From positions 1 through 6,385 of the forward strand of contig JAGRHX010000997.1 of NCBI GenBank assembly GCA_020444775.1: a DNA stretch of 6,385 nucleotides. Reading direction: 5' to 3'. Of this stretch, positions 1 through 6,172 are shown piece by piece. A program made the translations under genes and the position numbers. Each line of letters opens with the position of its first letter. The first letter of the stretch is position 1. Origin of the DNA: Gammaproteobacteria bacterium (GTDB lineage: Bacteria; Pseudomonadota; Gammaproteobacteria; HK1). The notes under the pieces were generated by a model that worked only from the letters and a program-made list of their open reading frames with translations, ran no database searches and was not told the origin of the DNA.

Positions 1-12
1 TGGGTGACGGCA

Positions 13-30
13 GGTAGCGAAGGCGCTACC
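13..30. repeat. Short perfect hairpin, 7-bp stem
   Basis: GGTAGCG at 13-19 and CGCTACC at 24-30 pair perfectly around the 4-base loop AAGG. No T-run follows on either strand, so a classical intrinsic terminator is not shown. It could be a terminator of a gene outside the window, a protein-binding site or a chance repeat. Confidence 0.4.
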
Positions 31-303
31 CCGGAGGCTGTGCACGGAGACTTCGAAGAATTCGGCCCGGCCACGCGGGATGTCGGCGCAGCGCTGCTCA
101 CCCCGGGGCTTTGTCGCCAGCCGCGCCATCCCATCGAGCTGATGGCGCGGTCTGGAGCCCGTGGCAATCCACAGCGTGGAGCGTAACGGCCGACCAGCGT
201 CGAACTTTTGGCGCCATGCCCAAAATCGAGCCGGTCACCGATCGGCGTGGGGCTGGGTCCCAGGTTTTACGGGACGATCTGCAGTCGTAGGACGATTCAC
301 CAG

Positions 304-332
304 GACAGGCGCCCGCGCGCCGGACGCCTGTC
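304..332 (-). terminator. Possible terminator hairpin after the first CoA transferase
   Basis: GACAGGCG (304-311) pairs perfectly with CGCCTGTC (325-332) around a 13-base GC-rich loop. It begins 18 bases beyond the stop codon of the minus-strand CoA transferase, where a terminator would be expected. On the minus strand no T-run follows, so it would be an atypical intrinsic terminator or simply a 3'-end stabilising stem. Confidence 0.35.
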
Positions 333-350
333 AGCGGGACCGATACAGGC

Positions 351-1745
351 TCATGGCCATTGCGGCACGTCTCCACCCAGCACGGGGGTCGGTCGGGACC
401 AACGTGGTGGTGTCTCGGACAGCTCCAGCACCGGCGCAAGATGGCGGATCGCGCCACGCGCCGGTGACGACTGCATGCGCAGCGCATCGAGCTCTGCGGC
501 GCTCAGATTGTCCTCCGGTCGCCCGCGCTCGGTCTTGCCCTGCCCGTAGATGTAGAGTCCGGAGCGACACAGCGAGACTTCGACGTGATAGCTGCCGCCT
601 TCACGCGCGCGTCGTGCCAGCGCCAGCATGATGCCGTAGGCGCCGAGATAGCCGGTGGTGTAGTCGTTGGCGGCGGCCGGCAGCAGACGTGGCCGGTCCT
701 CGCCGCCCTCGTGACAGATTCCTGTCACCGTCTGGGCGACCTGCTCCCAGCCGGCCCGGCCGCTGAACGGACCGTCCAGGCCGAAACAGCTGACCGACAG
801 ACAGACGATACCCGGGCGCAGCGCCGCCAGGCTGCGCGGGCCGAAGCCATGACGTTCCATGACGCCCGGCCTGTAGCCCTGCGAGAACACGTCCGCGTCG
901 CGCGCCAGCGCGCGCAGCTGCTCGGCCTCGTCCGGTTTGCGCAGATCCAGGAAACAGCTGCGCTTGCCGTGACTGGTGTCGATCACGTTCTCCGGGGTCT
1001 GCGGCAGATGCTCGGCCGCGACCATCAGCACCTCGGCGCCATGCTCGGCCAGGGTCCGCGCCGCAATCGGCCCGGCGAGGATGCGGGTGAGGTCGAGCAC
1101 CCGGATACCGCCCAGCGGTCGATCCGCGTCCGGCAGCGGCTCGGGTGGGCTGTCGCCGATGCGAGTGATCCGGACCAGCGGCGTGGCGGCGACGACCTGG
1201 CCATGCGGGTGCGCCAGCCATTCGGCGTGGCTTCGAACCATCGCCCCACAGGCCCGCGCCTCGGCAATGGCCGCCTCCAGCTCCAGCGCATCACGACGGG
1301 CGACCGCCGGCGCCACCGACTCGGGCTCGGGCTCGCAATCGAGCACCCGGCAGACGCGCTCGCACAGATGCGGCAGGCTGAAGTGCGGCAGGAACCAGCG
1401 CCCGTCACGGGTCGGCCAGGGCTGGGTGATGCGCGCCGATACCTTGCTCGCGAACTCATCCGCGTCGACGAATCGGCCGTCGGGCTGCTGCAGCTGCAGA
1501 TAGTGGGTGCTGCGCAGCGCCGCCGCGGCGTGCCGGACGTCGATGCCGACCCGCTGTCGCCGGCCGGTCTTCAGCGCCCACAGATCCGAAGCCGCGACGC
1601 CGACGCCGGCCAGCACCGCGGCCGCCGCCTCGCCAATCCTGAAACGGGTATCGAACACCGGATCGCGTCCGCTGATCTCGACCTCACCGGCCGGTGGCAG
1701 ACCTTGGCCGCGAATGCTCATGACCTCTTCGAACGCGCGATTCAT
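351..1745 (-). CDS. Family III (CaiB/BaiF) CoA transferase with rearranged lobes
   Basis: This is a 464-residue protein of the family III CoA transferases, which move CoA between acyl-CoA and free carboxylic acids in the cytoplasm through an aspartyl-CoA intermediate. The canonical N-lobe starts late, near residue 212 (GGIRVLDLTRILAGP), and continues through HGKRS (259-263) to the likely catalytic Asp361 in the sequence NDYTTGYLGAYG. The protein ends with the family's closing signature, LAPVLELSETPPRW (about 436-449). The first 205 residues resemble the part that normally follows the catalytic Asp: TGRRQRV (60-66), a small-domain DGRWFLP (114-120) and a HPHGQVV segment (179-185). The lobe order is therefore unlike the standard 380-430-residue enzyme. 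The start chosen is ATG 1745, six bases from GAGAG; a TTG two codons earlier would overlap that spacing. The LLM gene is divergent. The substrate is unknown. Confidence 0.9.
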   Translation of the reverse strand: MNRAFEEVMSIRGQGLPPAGEVEISGRDPVFDTRFRIGEAAAAVLAGVGVAASDLWALKTGRRQRVGIDVRHAAAALRSTHYLQLQQPDGRFVDADEFASKVSARITQPWPTRDGRWFLPHFSLPHLCERVCRVLDCEPEPESVAPAVARRDALELEAAIAEARACGAMVRSHAEWLAHPHGQVVAATPLVRITRIGDSPPEPLPDADRPLGGIRVLDLTRILAGPIAARTLAEHGAEVLMVAAEHLPQTPENVIDTSHGKRSCFLDLRKPDEAEQLRALARDADVFSQGYRPGVMERHGFGPRSLAALRPGIVCLSVSCFGLDGPFSGRAGWEQVAQTVTGICHEGGEDRPRLLPAAANDYTTGYLGAYGIMLALARRAREGGSYHVEVSLCRSGLYIYGQGKTERGRPEDNLSAAELDALRMQSSPARGAIRHLAPVLELSETPPRWSRPTPVLGGDVPQWP

Positions 1746-1751
1746 TGGCAA

Positions 1752-1756
1752 CTCTC
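1752..1756 (-). promoter_or_regulatory. Ribosome binding site deciding the CoA transferase start
   Basis: On the minus strand GAGAG is followed by six bases (TTGCCA) and then ATG at 1745. This spacing favours the ATG. The alternative TTG at 1751 directly abuts the motif and would leave no spacing. Confidence 0.55.
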
Positions 1757-2052
1757 AGACACTGCTTGGTGGGCTGGACATCGACCCACGGATGGACGTC
1801 AGGCCACCGATCGACATCGGAGCCCGTGGACCCGGCAACACCGCCCGTGCGACGTGGCGGGCGCGTCGCGGTCGGCGCAGCACAGGGTGCGTCAAGCCGA
1901 CGGTTGGAGGCAAGCCGCCGACGGTGTCTAATGCCGGTGCGGCCTCCGGTCGGACGCCAGCCCCCTGGCATCGGGACAGGAGGCACGGCGGGCGACCGGG
2001 CGCTACCGGCCAACCCTGGATCGTGCGGGAACACGCTCGCACGGCCAGCCAC

Positions 2053-2068
2053 TCGTCCTTTCGGACGA
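2053..2068. repeat. Hairpin or operator-like repeat upstream of the LLM gene
   Basis: TCGTCC (2053-2058) and GGACGA (2063-2068) form a perfect 6-bp stem around TTTC, ending 34 bases before the LLM start codon. It may be a repressor site or a leader hairpin. The stem is short enough to be chance. Confidence 0.3.
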
Positions 2069-2102
2069 TCCACCTGCAAGCAACAGCCGGGGAGCGACAG
2101 CA

Positions 2103-3032
2103 ATGAGCAACGACCGACTGGGAGTACGTTGGGGTCTGGCCGGCGGCACCATGCTCAGTAGCGTGGACCAGGCCCGAAGCGCGGCACGCTTCGCCGAATC
2201 GGCGGGCTTCGACAGCCTCTGGATCTCGCATTCGATGGCGGTCGATCCGATCGTCGCGCTGGCCTGTGTGGCCGATGATGCACCGTCGCTGAGTGAGCTG
2301 GGCACATCGGTGGTGCCGCTGTACGGGCGCCATCCGATTGGCCTTGCCCAGCTGGCGATGACCGCGCAGACCGCGTTGGCCGGCCGCTTCACCTTGGGCA
2401 TCGGCGCGGCATCCAAGGAACACGCCGAGGACCGTCTGGGCTTGAGCTGGGCAAAGCCCTTCACCTTCACCCGTCAGTTCGTCGACGCCCTGGAGCCGCT
2501 GCTCGCCGGACGTCAGACCGATATGGACGCCAGCGAGCTCTGCGCCCACGCGCAGCTGCTCATCGACGCCCCGCCTACACCGATCCTGCTGGCCGCGCTC
2601 GGACCCCGCATGCTGCGCTTCGCCGGTGCCCGTCTGGCCGGCACCAGTCTCGGCCAGTGCGGCCCGAAGACCATCGCCTCATATGTGCTGCCGACGCTGC
2701 GCGAGGGCGCCGAATCGGCCGGCCGCACGCTACCCAGGATCATGGCCCTGGTGCGGATCAGCGTGACCGACGACCACGCCGGCGCGCTGGCCCTGGCCCG
2801 TGAGATTTCGGCTCGCTACCAGGCGATCCCCTCGTACGCGCGGGTGCTGGCCCGGGAGGGACTGGACGATCCGGCTCGTCTGCATCTGATCGGGAGCTGG
2901 CAGCAGGTGCTGGACGGTCTCGCCGCCTATGCCGAGGCCGGTGTCACCGATCTACGCATCGAGGTGGCCACACACAGCCCCGCGGCGCGGGAGGCCACCC
3001 AGGCCGCGCTGGCCGACTATCTGTCCGGCTGA
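2103..3032 (+). CDS. LLM-class (luciferase-like) oxidoreductase, F420-type subgroup
   Basis: This 309-residue protein is the usual length for single-domain luciferase-like monooxygenases, which form a TIM barrel and use FMN or F420. Visible landmarks are FDSLWISHSMAVDP (36-49), LGTSVVPLYGRHP (66-78) for an early barrel strand, AGRFTLGIGAASK (93-105), and AALGPRMLRFAG (164-175), which corresponds to the region that holds the cofactor phosphate in relatives. A VTDDHAGAL segment lies near 221-229. The pattern resembles the subgroup called F420-dependent LLM oxidoreductases in actinobacteria (TIGR03564-like). Which cofactor is used cannot be read from the sequence. The start is ATG 2103 with GGGGAG eight bases upstream. 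It is divergent from the CoA transferase, suggesting a role in the same acyl-CoA or carboxylate pathway, but the substrate is unknown. Confidence 0.88.
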   Translation: MSNDRLGVRWGLAGGTMLSSVDQARSAARFAESAGFDSLWISHSMAVDPIVALACVADDAPSLSELGTSVVPLYGRHPIGLAQLAMTAQTALAGRFTLGIGAASKEHAEDRLGLSWAKPFTFTRQFVDALEPLLAGRQTDMDASELCAHAQLLIDAPPTPILLAALGPRMLRFAGARLAGTSLGQCGPKTIASYVLPTLREGAESAGRTLPRIMALVRISVTDDHAGALALAREISARYQAIPSYARVLAREGLDDPARLHLIGSWQQVLDGLAAYAEAGVTDLRIEVATHSPAAREATQAALADYLSG

Positions 3033-3202
3033 GTCATCCGGCTGGACGTACCACGGGCGTGCGACGCGCGCCGGCGCTTCCGGATCTCCACGCGCCATCA
3101 ATCATCCGTGTATATCATCACGATATAAACAATCGATTTCTCATATGAGCTTGACGACCCTATCCTGAAGCCGAGCCTCAATAGAAGCCTCAGGAGTCGG
3201 TC
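3033..3202 (+). promoter_or_regulatory. AT-rich promoter-like spacer before the DUF2061 gene
   Basis: Within this spacer, about 3098-3150 is strikingly AT-rich against a GC-rich background. It holds TATAAA at 3124-3129, the palindromes ATCGAT (3132-3137) and CATATG (3142-3147), TTGACG at 3151-3156 and TATCCT at 3161-3166. None of these form a -35/-10 pair with standard spacing, so no single promoter can be assigned. The base composition and position make a promoter for the downstream small membrane protein and Dps genes likely. The first 60 bases after the LLM stop show no clear terminator. Confidence 0.45.
3111..3127. repeat. Inverted repeat TATATC-N5-GATATA, operator-like
   Basis: TATATC at 3111-3116 and GATATA at 3122-3127 are perfect inverted halves around ATCAC. 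The 17-base AT-rich site lies 76 bases before the DUF2061 start, inside the AT-rich block, and overlaps a TATAAA box. This is the usual place and shape for a dimeric repressor site. I do not recognise the regulator. Confidence 0.4.
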
Positions 3203-3400
3203 ATGAGCAAGACCTCGAGTTTCGCACTGGTGCACTTGTGCGTCGCCTTCACGGTCGGCTATCTGATGACCGGCGACGTGCTGGTCGGCGGCGCGCTGGC
3301 GCTGGTCGAGCCCGCGATCAACACCGTGGCCTATCACCTGCACGAGAAAGCCTGGCAACGCTGGCAGCGTCCCGAGCGGCTGCGTGACGCACGGGCTTGA
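3203..3400 (+). CDS. DUF2061 small inner-membrane protein
   Basis: This 65-residue protein has two predicted membrane segments, roughly residues 6-22 and 24-43, separated by a tight turn at TGD. A cytosolic-looking tail begins with YHLHEKAW (44-51) and becomes basic. The VEPAINTVAYHLHEKAW pattern and the size match the DUF2061 family, whose biochemical role is not established. AGGAG (3192-3196) lies six bases before ATG 3203. The dps gene follows 70 bases downstream on the same strand, so the two may share a transcript starting in the AT-rich spacer. That would suggest a stress-linked membrane function, which is inference only. Confidence 0.85.
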   Translation: MSKTSSFALVHLCVAFTVGYLMTGDVLVGGALALVEPAINTVAYHLHEKAWQRWQRPERLRDARA

Positions 3401-3470
3401 GACGGCGCGCGACCCATTGCCGAGGCGGTGAGGCGATCTTCACCAAGGCACCATCAGCGGAGAGTTCACG

Positions 3471-3947
3471 ATGAGCGAGCAGACCATCAATATCGGCATC
3501 GCACCCGAGCAGCGCCAGGCGATTGCCGACGGGCTGTCACGGCTGCTGGCCGACAGCTACACCTTGTACCTGAAGACCCACAACTACCACTGGAACGTCA
3601 CCGGACCGATGTTCAACACGCTGCACCTGATGTTCGAGCAGCAGTACAACGAGCTGGCCCTGGCGGTGGACCAGATCGCCGAACGGATCCGCGCGCTCGG
3701 TCACGTCGCGCCCGGCTCCTACGCAGCCTATGCGCGCCTGACCGCGATTCCAGAAGAGGACGATTCGCCCGACGCGCAGACCATGATCCGGCGCCTGGTC
3801 GAAGGTCAAGAAGCGGTGGTGCGCACAGCGCGCGAGGTGTTCCCGAGCGCCGAGGCGGCCCATGACGAGCCCAGCGCCGACCTGCTCACGCAGCGGATGC
3901 AGGTCCATGAGAAGAATGCCTGGATGCTGCGCAGCCTGCTGGGCTGA
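3471..3947 (+). CDS. Dps-family DNA starvation/stationary phase protection protein
   Basis: This 158-residue ferritin-like protein should form a four-helix bundle and assemble as a dodecamer. Dps proteins oxidise Fe(II) with hydrogen peroxide, store the iron inside the shell, and many coat DNA in stationary phase. The inter-subunit ferroxidase ligands are all present with family spacing: His40 in the YHW motif, His52, Asp67 and Glu71 in [11 protein letters not shown]. These align with His51, His63, Asp78 and Glu82 of E. coli Dps. The N-terminus ([14 protein letters not shown]) lacks the lysine-rich tail that E. coli Dps uses to bind DNA, so DNA binding may be weak or use another surface. GGAGAG lies about six bases before ATG 3471. 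A strong hairpin follows the stop. Confidence 0.95.
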   Translation: MSEQTINIGIAPEQRQAIADGLSRLLADSYTLYLKTHNYHWNVTGPMFNTLHLMFEQQYNELALAVDQIAERIRALGHVAPGSYAAYARLTAIPEEDDSPDAQTMIRRLVEGQEAVVRTAREVFPSAEAAHDEPSADLLTQRMQVHEKNAWMLRSLLG

Positions 3948-3951
3948 CGGT

Positions 3952-3963
3952 CGACCCGGGTCG
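3952..3963. repeat. 12-bp perfect palindrome CGACCCGGGTCG
   Basis: The palindrome starts five bases after the dps stop codon. Its first nine bases (CGACCCGGG) recur at 4016-4024, spanning the loop and stem of the terminator hairpin. It may add to 3'-end folding of the dps transcript, or be a by-product of GC-rich sequence. Confidence 0.35.
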
Positions 3964-4005
3964 GAGCACGACAGCGCCTCGCTATCGGCATCTGGGCGGA
4001 CCGTT

Positions 4006-4031
4006 GCCGGCGCCCCGACCCGGGCGCCGGC
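4006..4031. terminator. Strong GC hairpin between convergent dps and acylphosphatase
   Basis: GCCGGCGCCC (4006-4015) and GGGCGCCGGC (4022-4031) form a perfect 10-bp stem with the 6-base loop CGACCC. It lies between the end of dps and the stop codon of the minus-strand acylphosphatase, touching the latter directly. The position suggests a terminator serving both strands. Neither side has a T-run, so intrinsic termination would be atypical. Confidence 0.6.
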
Positions 4032-4313
4032 TCAGCCGACGCCAAAGCCCGTGCAGCTGAACGGCTCGATGCCGTGGGCCTGGACCTCGTCGACACGCGC
4101 AAGCCTCGGCCCGCGCCGCAGCCAGGCACCGAGGGCATCCAGCGCTTCAGGTGTGCCGCAAGCGGTCACCCGCACCCGGCCGTCCGCAAGATTCTCGGCC
4201 TTGCCGGTGACGCCGAGCTCGAGCGCCCGGGCACGGGTGCTGGCCCGGAATGCCACACCCTGCACATGCCCGCTGACGTGCCATTGTCTGTAGTCCAGCC
4301 GCTCGTCATGCAT
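4032..4313 (-). CDS. Acylphosphatase
   Basis: This 93-residue protein is the normal length for acylphosphatase, a small cytosolic enzyme that hydrolyses carboxyl-phosphate anhydrides such as acetyl phosphate and 1,3-bisphosphoglycerate. The signature GHVQGVAFRASTRARALELG (15-34) is present, with the phosphate-binding Arg23, followed by catalytic Asn41 in ENLADGRV. Both key residues match the numbering of the classical muscle enzyme. Where most relatives have GWVRN before the Asn, this one has GKAEN, a mild departure. On the minus strand GGAG lies eight bases before ATG 4313. The second CoA transferase is 68 bases upstream in the same direction, so it may be read as the second gene of that transcript. 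Confidence 0.93.
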   Translation of the reverse strand: MHDERLDYRQWHVSGHVQGVAFRASTRARALELGVTGKAENLADGRVRVTACGTPEALDALGAWLRRGPRLARVDEVQAHGIEPFSCTGFGVG

Positions 4314-4381
4314 GTGGGTATCTCCAGGTGAGATATGCCAGTGGGTCGCGCGTCCCTCTCACTCGCCGTGCAAAGCTCGCT

Positions 4382-5566
4382 TCACACCACCGCATCGGCC
4401 ACCAAGGCATCGACATCGGCATCACTCATCCCGAGCCAGTCCTGCAGGACGGCGCGTGTGTGCTCGCCAGGCTCCGGGAAGAAGCACAGCGCGCTGGTGG
4501 GGAACTCGGACAGTCGCAGCGGCGAGCTCGGCAGCACCACCTCACCCATGTAGGGATGCTGCATCCGATTCAGCATGCCGCGCGCGTGCAGATGTCGATC
4601 GGACATGACCTCGGCCACGTCACGCACCGGCGCGACCGGCACACGCGCCGCACGCATCCTCTGGTATACCTCGTCACGCGTGCGTGACTCGGTCCAAGCT
4701 TCAATCATCTCGTTGATCAAGGTCTCGCGCGCATGTCGGTTAACCGGTCCCGTGTAGTCCGGATCGTCGATCAGCTCGTCGCGACCGATCAGACGCAGCA
4801 ACGAGTGCCATTGCGGCTCACTCACGCAGATCAACGCGACCCAGCCGTCACGACACTGATAGCGACCGTAGGGAGCCGTTATGCCGGCCGACTTGTCGCC
4901 GCGCCGCGGTGGCAGCTCGCCGCTGCGATGGTAGTGGGAGTACTCGCTGCTCAGGTTGAAGTACATGGCCTCGACCATCGCCGACTCGACGCGCGTACCG
5001 ATACCGGTGCGCTCGCGGCCCAGCAACGCGGTGACCAGCGCCGCGTAGAAATGGATGCCACCCATGAAATCACAGACCTGACCGCCGGCCCGAGCCGGCG
5101 GCCCGCCGCTCTCACCGGTAACGCTCATGACCCCGCTCATTGCCTGCACGGTGTGGTCCATGGCGAGCTGGTCGAAATCCGGACCAAAGGTGCCATAGCC
5201 GTTGGCCGCGCCATAGATCAACCGCGGGTTCGCCGCGCGTAACGTCTCCCACCCCAGACCCAGACGCTCCAGCGTCCCGGCCGCGTAGTTCTCGACCAGC
5301 ACATCGGCCTTCTCGACCAGCTCCAGCAGCAGCTGGCGGCCCCGTGGATGTTTCAGATCCAGCGTCAGGCTCTGCTTGTTCGAGTTGAGCATCGCAAACG
5401 CCAGCGGCGTATCGCTGCCCCCGCCCCGCCGGGTCCGTTCACCGCCCTTGGGCTCGACCTTGACGACCTCCGCGCCCGCCATGGCCATCAAGAAGGTCGC
5501 GTAGGGGCCCTGGTAGATCTGCGTGAGATCGACGACCCGTATTCCCGTTAGCACCTGTGGATTCAT
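4382..5566 (-). CDS. Family III (CaiB/BaiF) CoA transferase, standard layout
   Basis: This 394-residue enzyme has the standard family III layout and length. The N-terminal lobe starts with LTGIRVVDLTQIYQGPYA (6-23) and GAEVVKVEPKGGERTR (31-46). The NKQSLTLDLKHPRGR segment (63-77) follows, and VENYAAGTLERLGLGW (91-106) contains the usual nucleotide-side motif. Asp166 in GGQVCDFMGG aligns with catalytic Asp169 of formyl-CoA transferase. TGIGTRVESAM (187-197), the small-domain DGWVALICVSEPQW (240-253) and a closing PEPGEHTRAVLQDWLGMS (364-381) complete the fold. It should transfer CoA between carboxylates; the substrate is not readable. The start is ATG 5566 because the family fold begins within ten residues and GGAAG lies ten bases upstream. 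An upstream ATG at 5674 would add 36 residues of basic, non-family sequence. Confidence 0.93.
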   Translation of the reverse strand: MNPQVLTGIRVVDLTQIYQGPYATFLMAMAGAEVVKVEPKGGERTRRGGGSDTPLAFAMLNSNKQSLTLDLKHPRGRQLLLELVEKADVLVENYAAGTLERLGLGWETLRAANPRLIYGAANGYGTFGPDFDQLAMDHTVQAMSGVMSVTGESGGPPARAGGQVCDFMGGIHFYAALVTALLGRERTGIGTRVESAMVEAMYFNLSSEYSHYHRSGELPPRRGDKSAGITAPYGRYQCRDGWVALICVSEPQWHSLLRLIGRDELIDDPDYTGPVNRHARETLINEMIEAWTESRTRDEVYQRMRAARVPVAPVRDVAEVMSDRHLHARGMLNRMQHPYMGEVVLPSSPLRLSEFPTSALCFFPEPGEHTRAVLQDWLGMSDADVDALVADAVV

Positions 5567-5638
5567 GCGGCGTCTGCTTCCGTGGTGAATGTGCCGATGC
5601 CCGCGACCCGTGACGGTCTGCCGGCCGCTGTCAGGAAC

Positions 5639-5658
5639 GGCGATCGCCATATGGCGAT
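5639..5658. repeat. Overlapping palindromes upstream of the second CoA transferase
   Basis: GGCGATCGCC (5639-5648) is a perfect 10-base palindrome and overlaps ATCGCCATATGGCGAT (5643-5658), a perfect 16-base palindrome. The half-site GGCGAT thus appears three times, twice on the plus strand and once inverted. The cluster lies 73-92 bases before the CoA transferase start, a good place for an operator controlling that gene. I cannot name the regulator. Confidence 0.45.
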
Positions 5659-5692
5659 GCCCCTCGGACCACACCCGATGGATCCGATAGCG

Positions 5693-5923
5693 TCATCTTC
5701 TGACGACTCGGGCTGGCGGACAACGGGATGGCGGGTGTGTGGCGCGTCGTGGTGACGGGTCGGCTTCATCGGGTTGTGGTGGCTTGAGCTTTCCGAGAAA
5801 AACAAACGGCTTTTCGCGCGAGTGCGCCTCGCCGGCGCTGGCGACCTGATCAGCGAGACGCTGATGCCATCGAGCAACCGATAGTAGTAACGCGTAATCG
5901 TCGGCGGCCCGATCTGTAGTCAC
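5693..5923 (-). CDS. Possible small hypothetical protein, 76 residues
   Basis: I do not recognise this protein. A GTG start at 5923 is preceded on the minus strand by AGAG with six bases between. The first 50 residues look like real protein: an amphipathic helix, DYALLLSVARWHQRLADQVA (9-28), then EAHSREKPFVFLGKLKPP (32-49). The last 27 residues are Pro/Arg-rich and look like non-coding read-through, so a lost original C-terminus is possible. Codon third positions are less GC-rich than in the main genes. It lies 126 bases upstream of the second CoA transferase on the same strand, and diverges from the antitoxin-like remnant only 22 bases away. It could also be a remnant itself. Confidence 0.35.
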   Translation of the reverse strand: MTTDRAADDYALLLSVARWHQRLADQVASAGEAHSREKPFVFLGKLKPPQPDEADPSPRRATHPPSRCPPARVVRR

Positions 5924-5945
5924 TGTGATCTCTTGACAGGATGGG

Positions 5946-6172
5946 TTGCGAGTTTCGGGGACGCCGGCCCGCATATTGCCAGACGATCTGGAAGCAGCCC
6001 TTGAGCGCTACGTGCAGGAGCAGGAGGTGCCCGTGCAGCTGACCGCGGTGATGCAGGCGGCGGTGCACGCCAATCTCGCCGAGCGGGGCAATCTACAGTC
6101 TAGCGGTCCATTGAGGATCCGACCGGCACAGCTCGGCATGGCGCGAGCGATGTCAGCGCCGACCACGATTGG
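5946..6172 (+). pseudogene. Frameshifted ribbon-helix-helix antitoxin-like gene
   Basis: The frame from TTG 5946 contains LPDDLEAALERYVQEQEV (codons 11-28) followed by LTAVMQAAVHANLAERG, the two helices of a ribbon-helix-helix-type DNA-binding domain as in CopG-like antitoxins. The preceding beta-strand region is poor and appears to have lost residues. After RIRPAQLG the frame runs off into unrelated sequence and stops at 6177-6179. Reading the next stretch in the other frame, from 6140, gives GASDVSADHD, which matches the GSG..DVS..HD tail I recall from such proteins. Restoring one G (GGC ATG to GGC AGT GGC) joins the two frames exactly. The start codon is weak: AGGA only four bases before TTG. 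I read it as a recently broken gene. No intact toxin gene follows. Confidence 0.55.

Larger units (their letters stand above)
1..350. other. Stretch without a recognisable gene
   Basis: I read both strands and found no protein I can place. Short open frames exist on each strand (for example plus 4-186 and minus 98-487), but they are rich in Arg, Pro and Gly in the way random GC-rich frames are. They lack a convincing ribosome binding site and show no known motif. One minus-strand frame runs from about position 210 to the window edge without a stop and could be part of a gene lying to the left, but I recognise nothing in it. The only structures I can point to are two inverted repeats, entered separately. 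Decayed gene remnants are possible here, as at the other end of the window. Confidence 0.5.
1746..2102. other. Divergent intergenic region, 357 bases
   Basis: This spacer separates the minus-strand CoA transferase from the plus-strand LLM gene and should carry promoters for both. I see no convincing -35/-10 pair in the GC-rich sequence. Frames crossing it on both strands are Arg/Pro-rich and look non-coding. It contains an inverted repeat CCGAT-CGAC-ATCGG at 1807-1820, about 60 bases before the CoA transferase start, and a hairpin near the LLM gene (2053-2068, separate entry). Either could be an operator. A shared regulator acting here is inference from the gene arrangement only. Confidence 0.5.

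Noticed and set aside
585..1931. Long open frame on the plus strand opposite the first CoA transferase
   Set aside because: It mirrors the minus-strand gene, is dominated by Arg, Gln, Asp and Ala with no family motif, and the minus strand carries clear CoA transferase motifs. It is an antisense shadow produced by high GC.
1684..2161. Open frames on both strands across the divergent spacer
   Set aside because: They are Arg/Pro/Gly-rich, overlap the starts of two well-supported genes and have no motif.
4733..5242. Plus-strand open frame opposite the second CoA transferase
   Set aside because: It is antisense to strongly conserved motifs of the transferase, including the catalytic Asp, and has no recognisable domain.
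5567..5674. N-terminal extension of the second CoA transferase to an ATG at 5674
   Set aside because: It adds 36 basic residues before the conserved fold start, includes the palindrome cluster, and the ATG at 5566 has its own ribosome binding site.
5762..5884. Short plus-strand frame ending at TAG 5882-5884
   Set aside because: Only about 43 residues, with no start codon backed by a ribosome binding site. The minus-strand frame over the same bases has better start signals.
5933..5938. TTGACA as a -35 promoter element for the antitoxin-like remnant
   Set aside because: It lies only seven bases before the candidate start codon and no -10 box is found at the right distance, so it cannot serve that gene.
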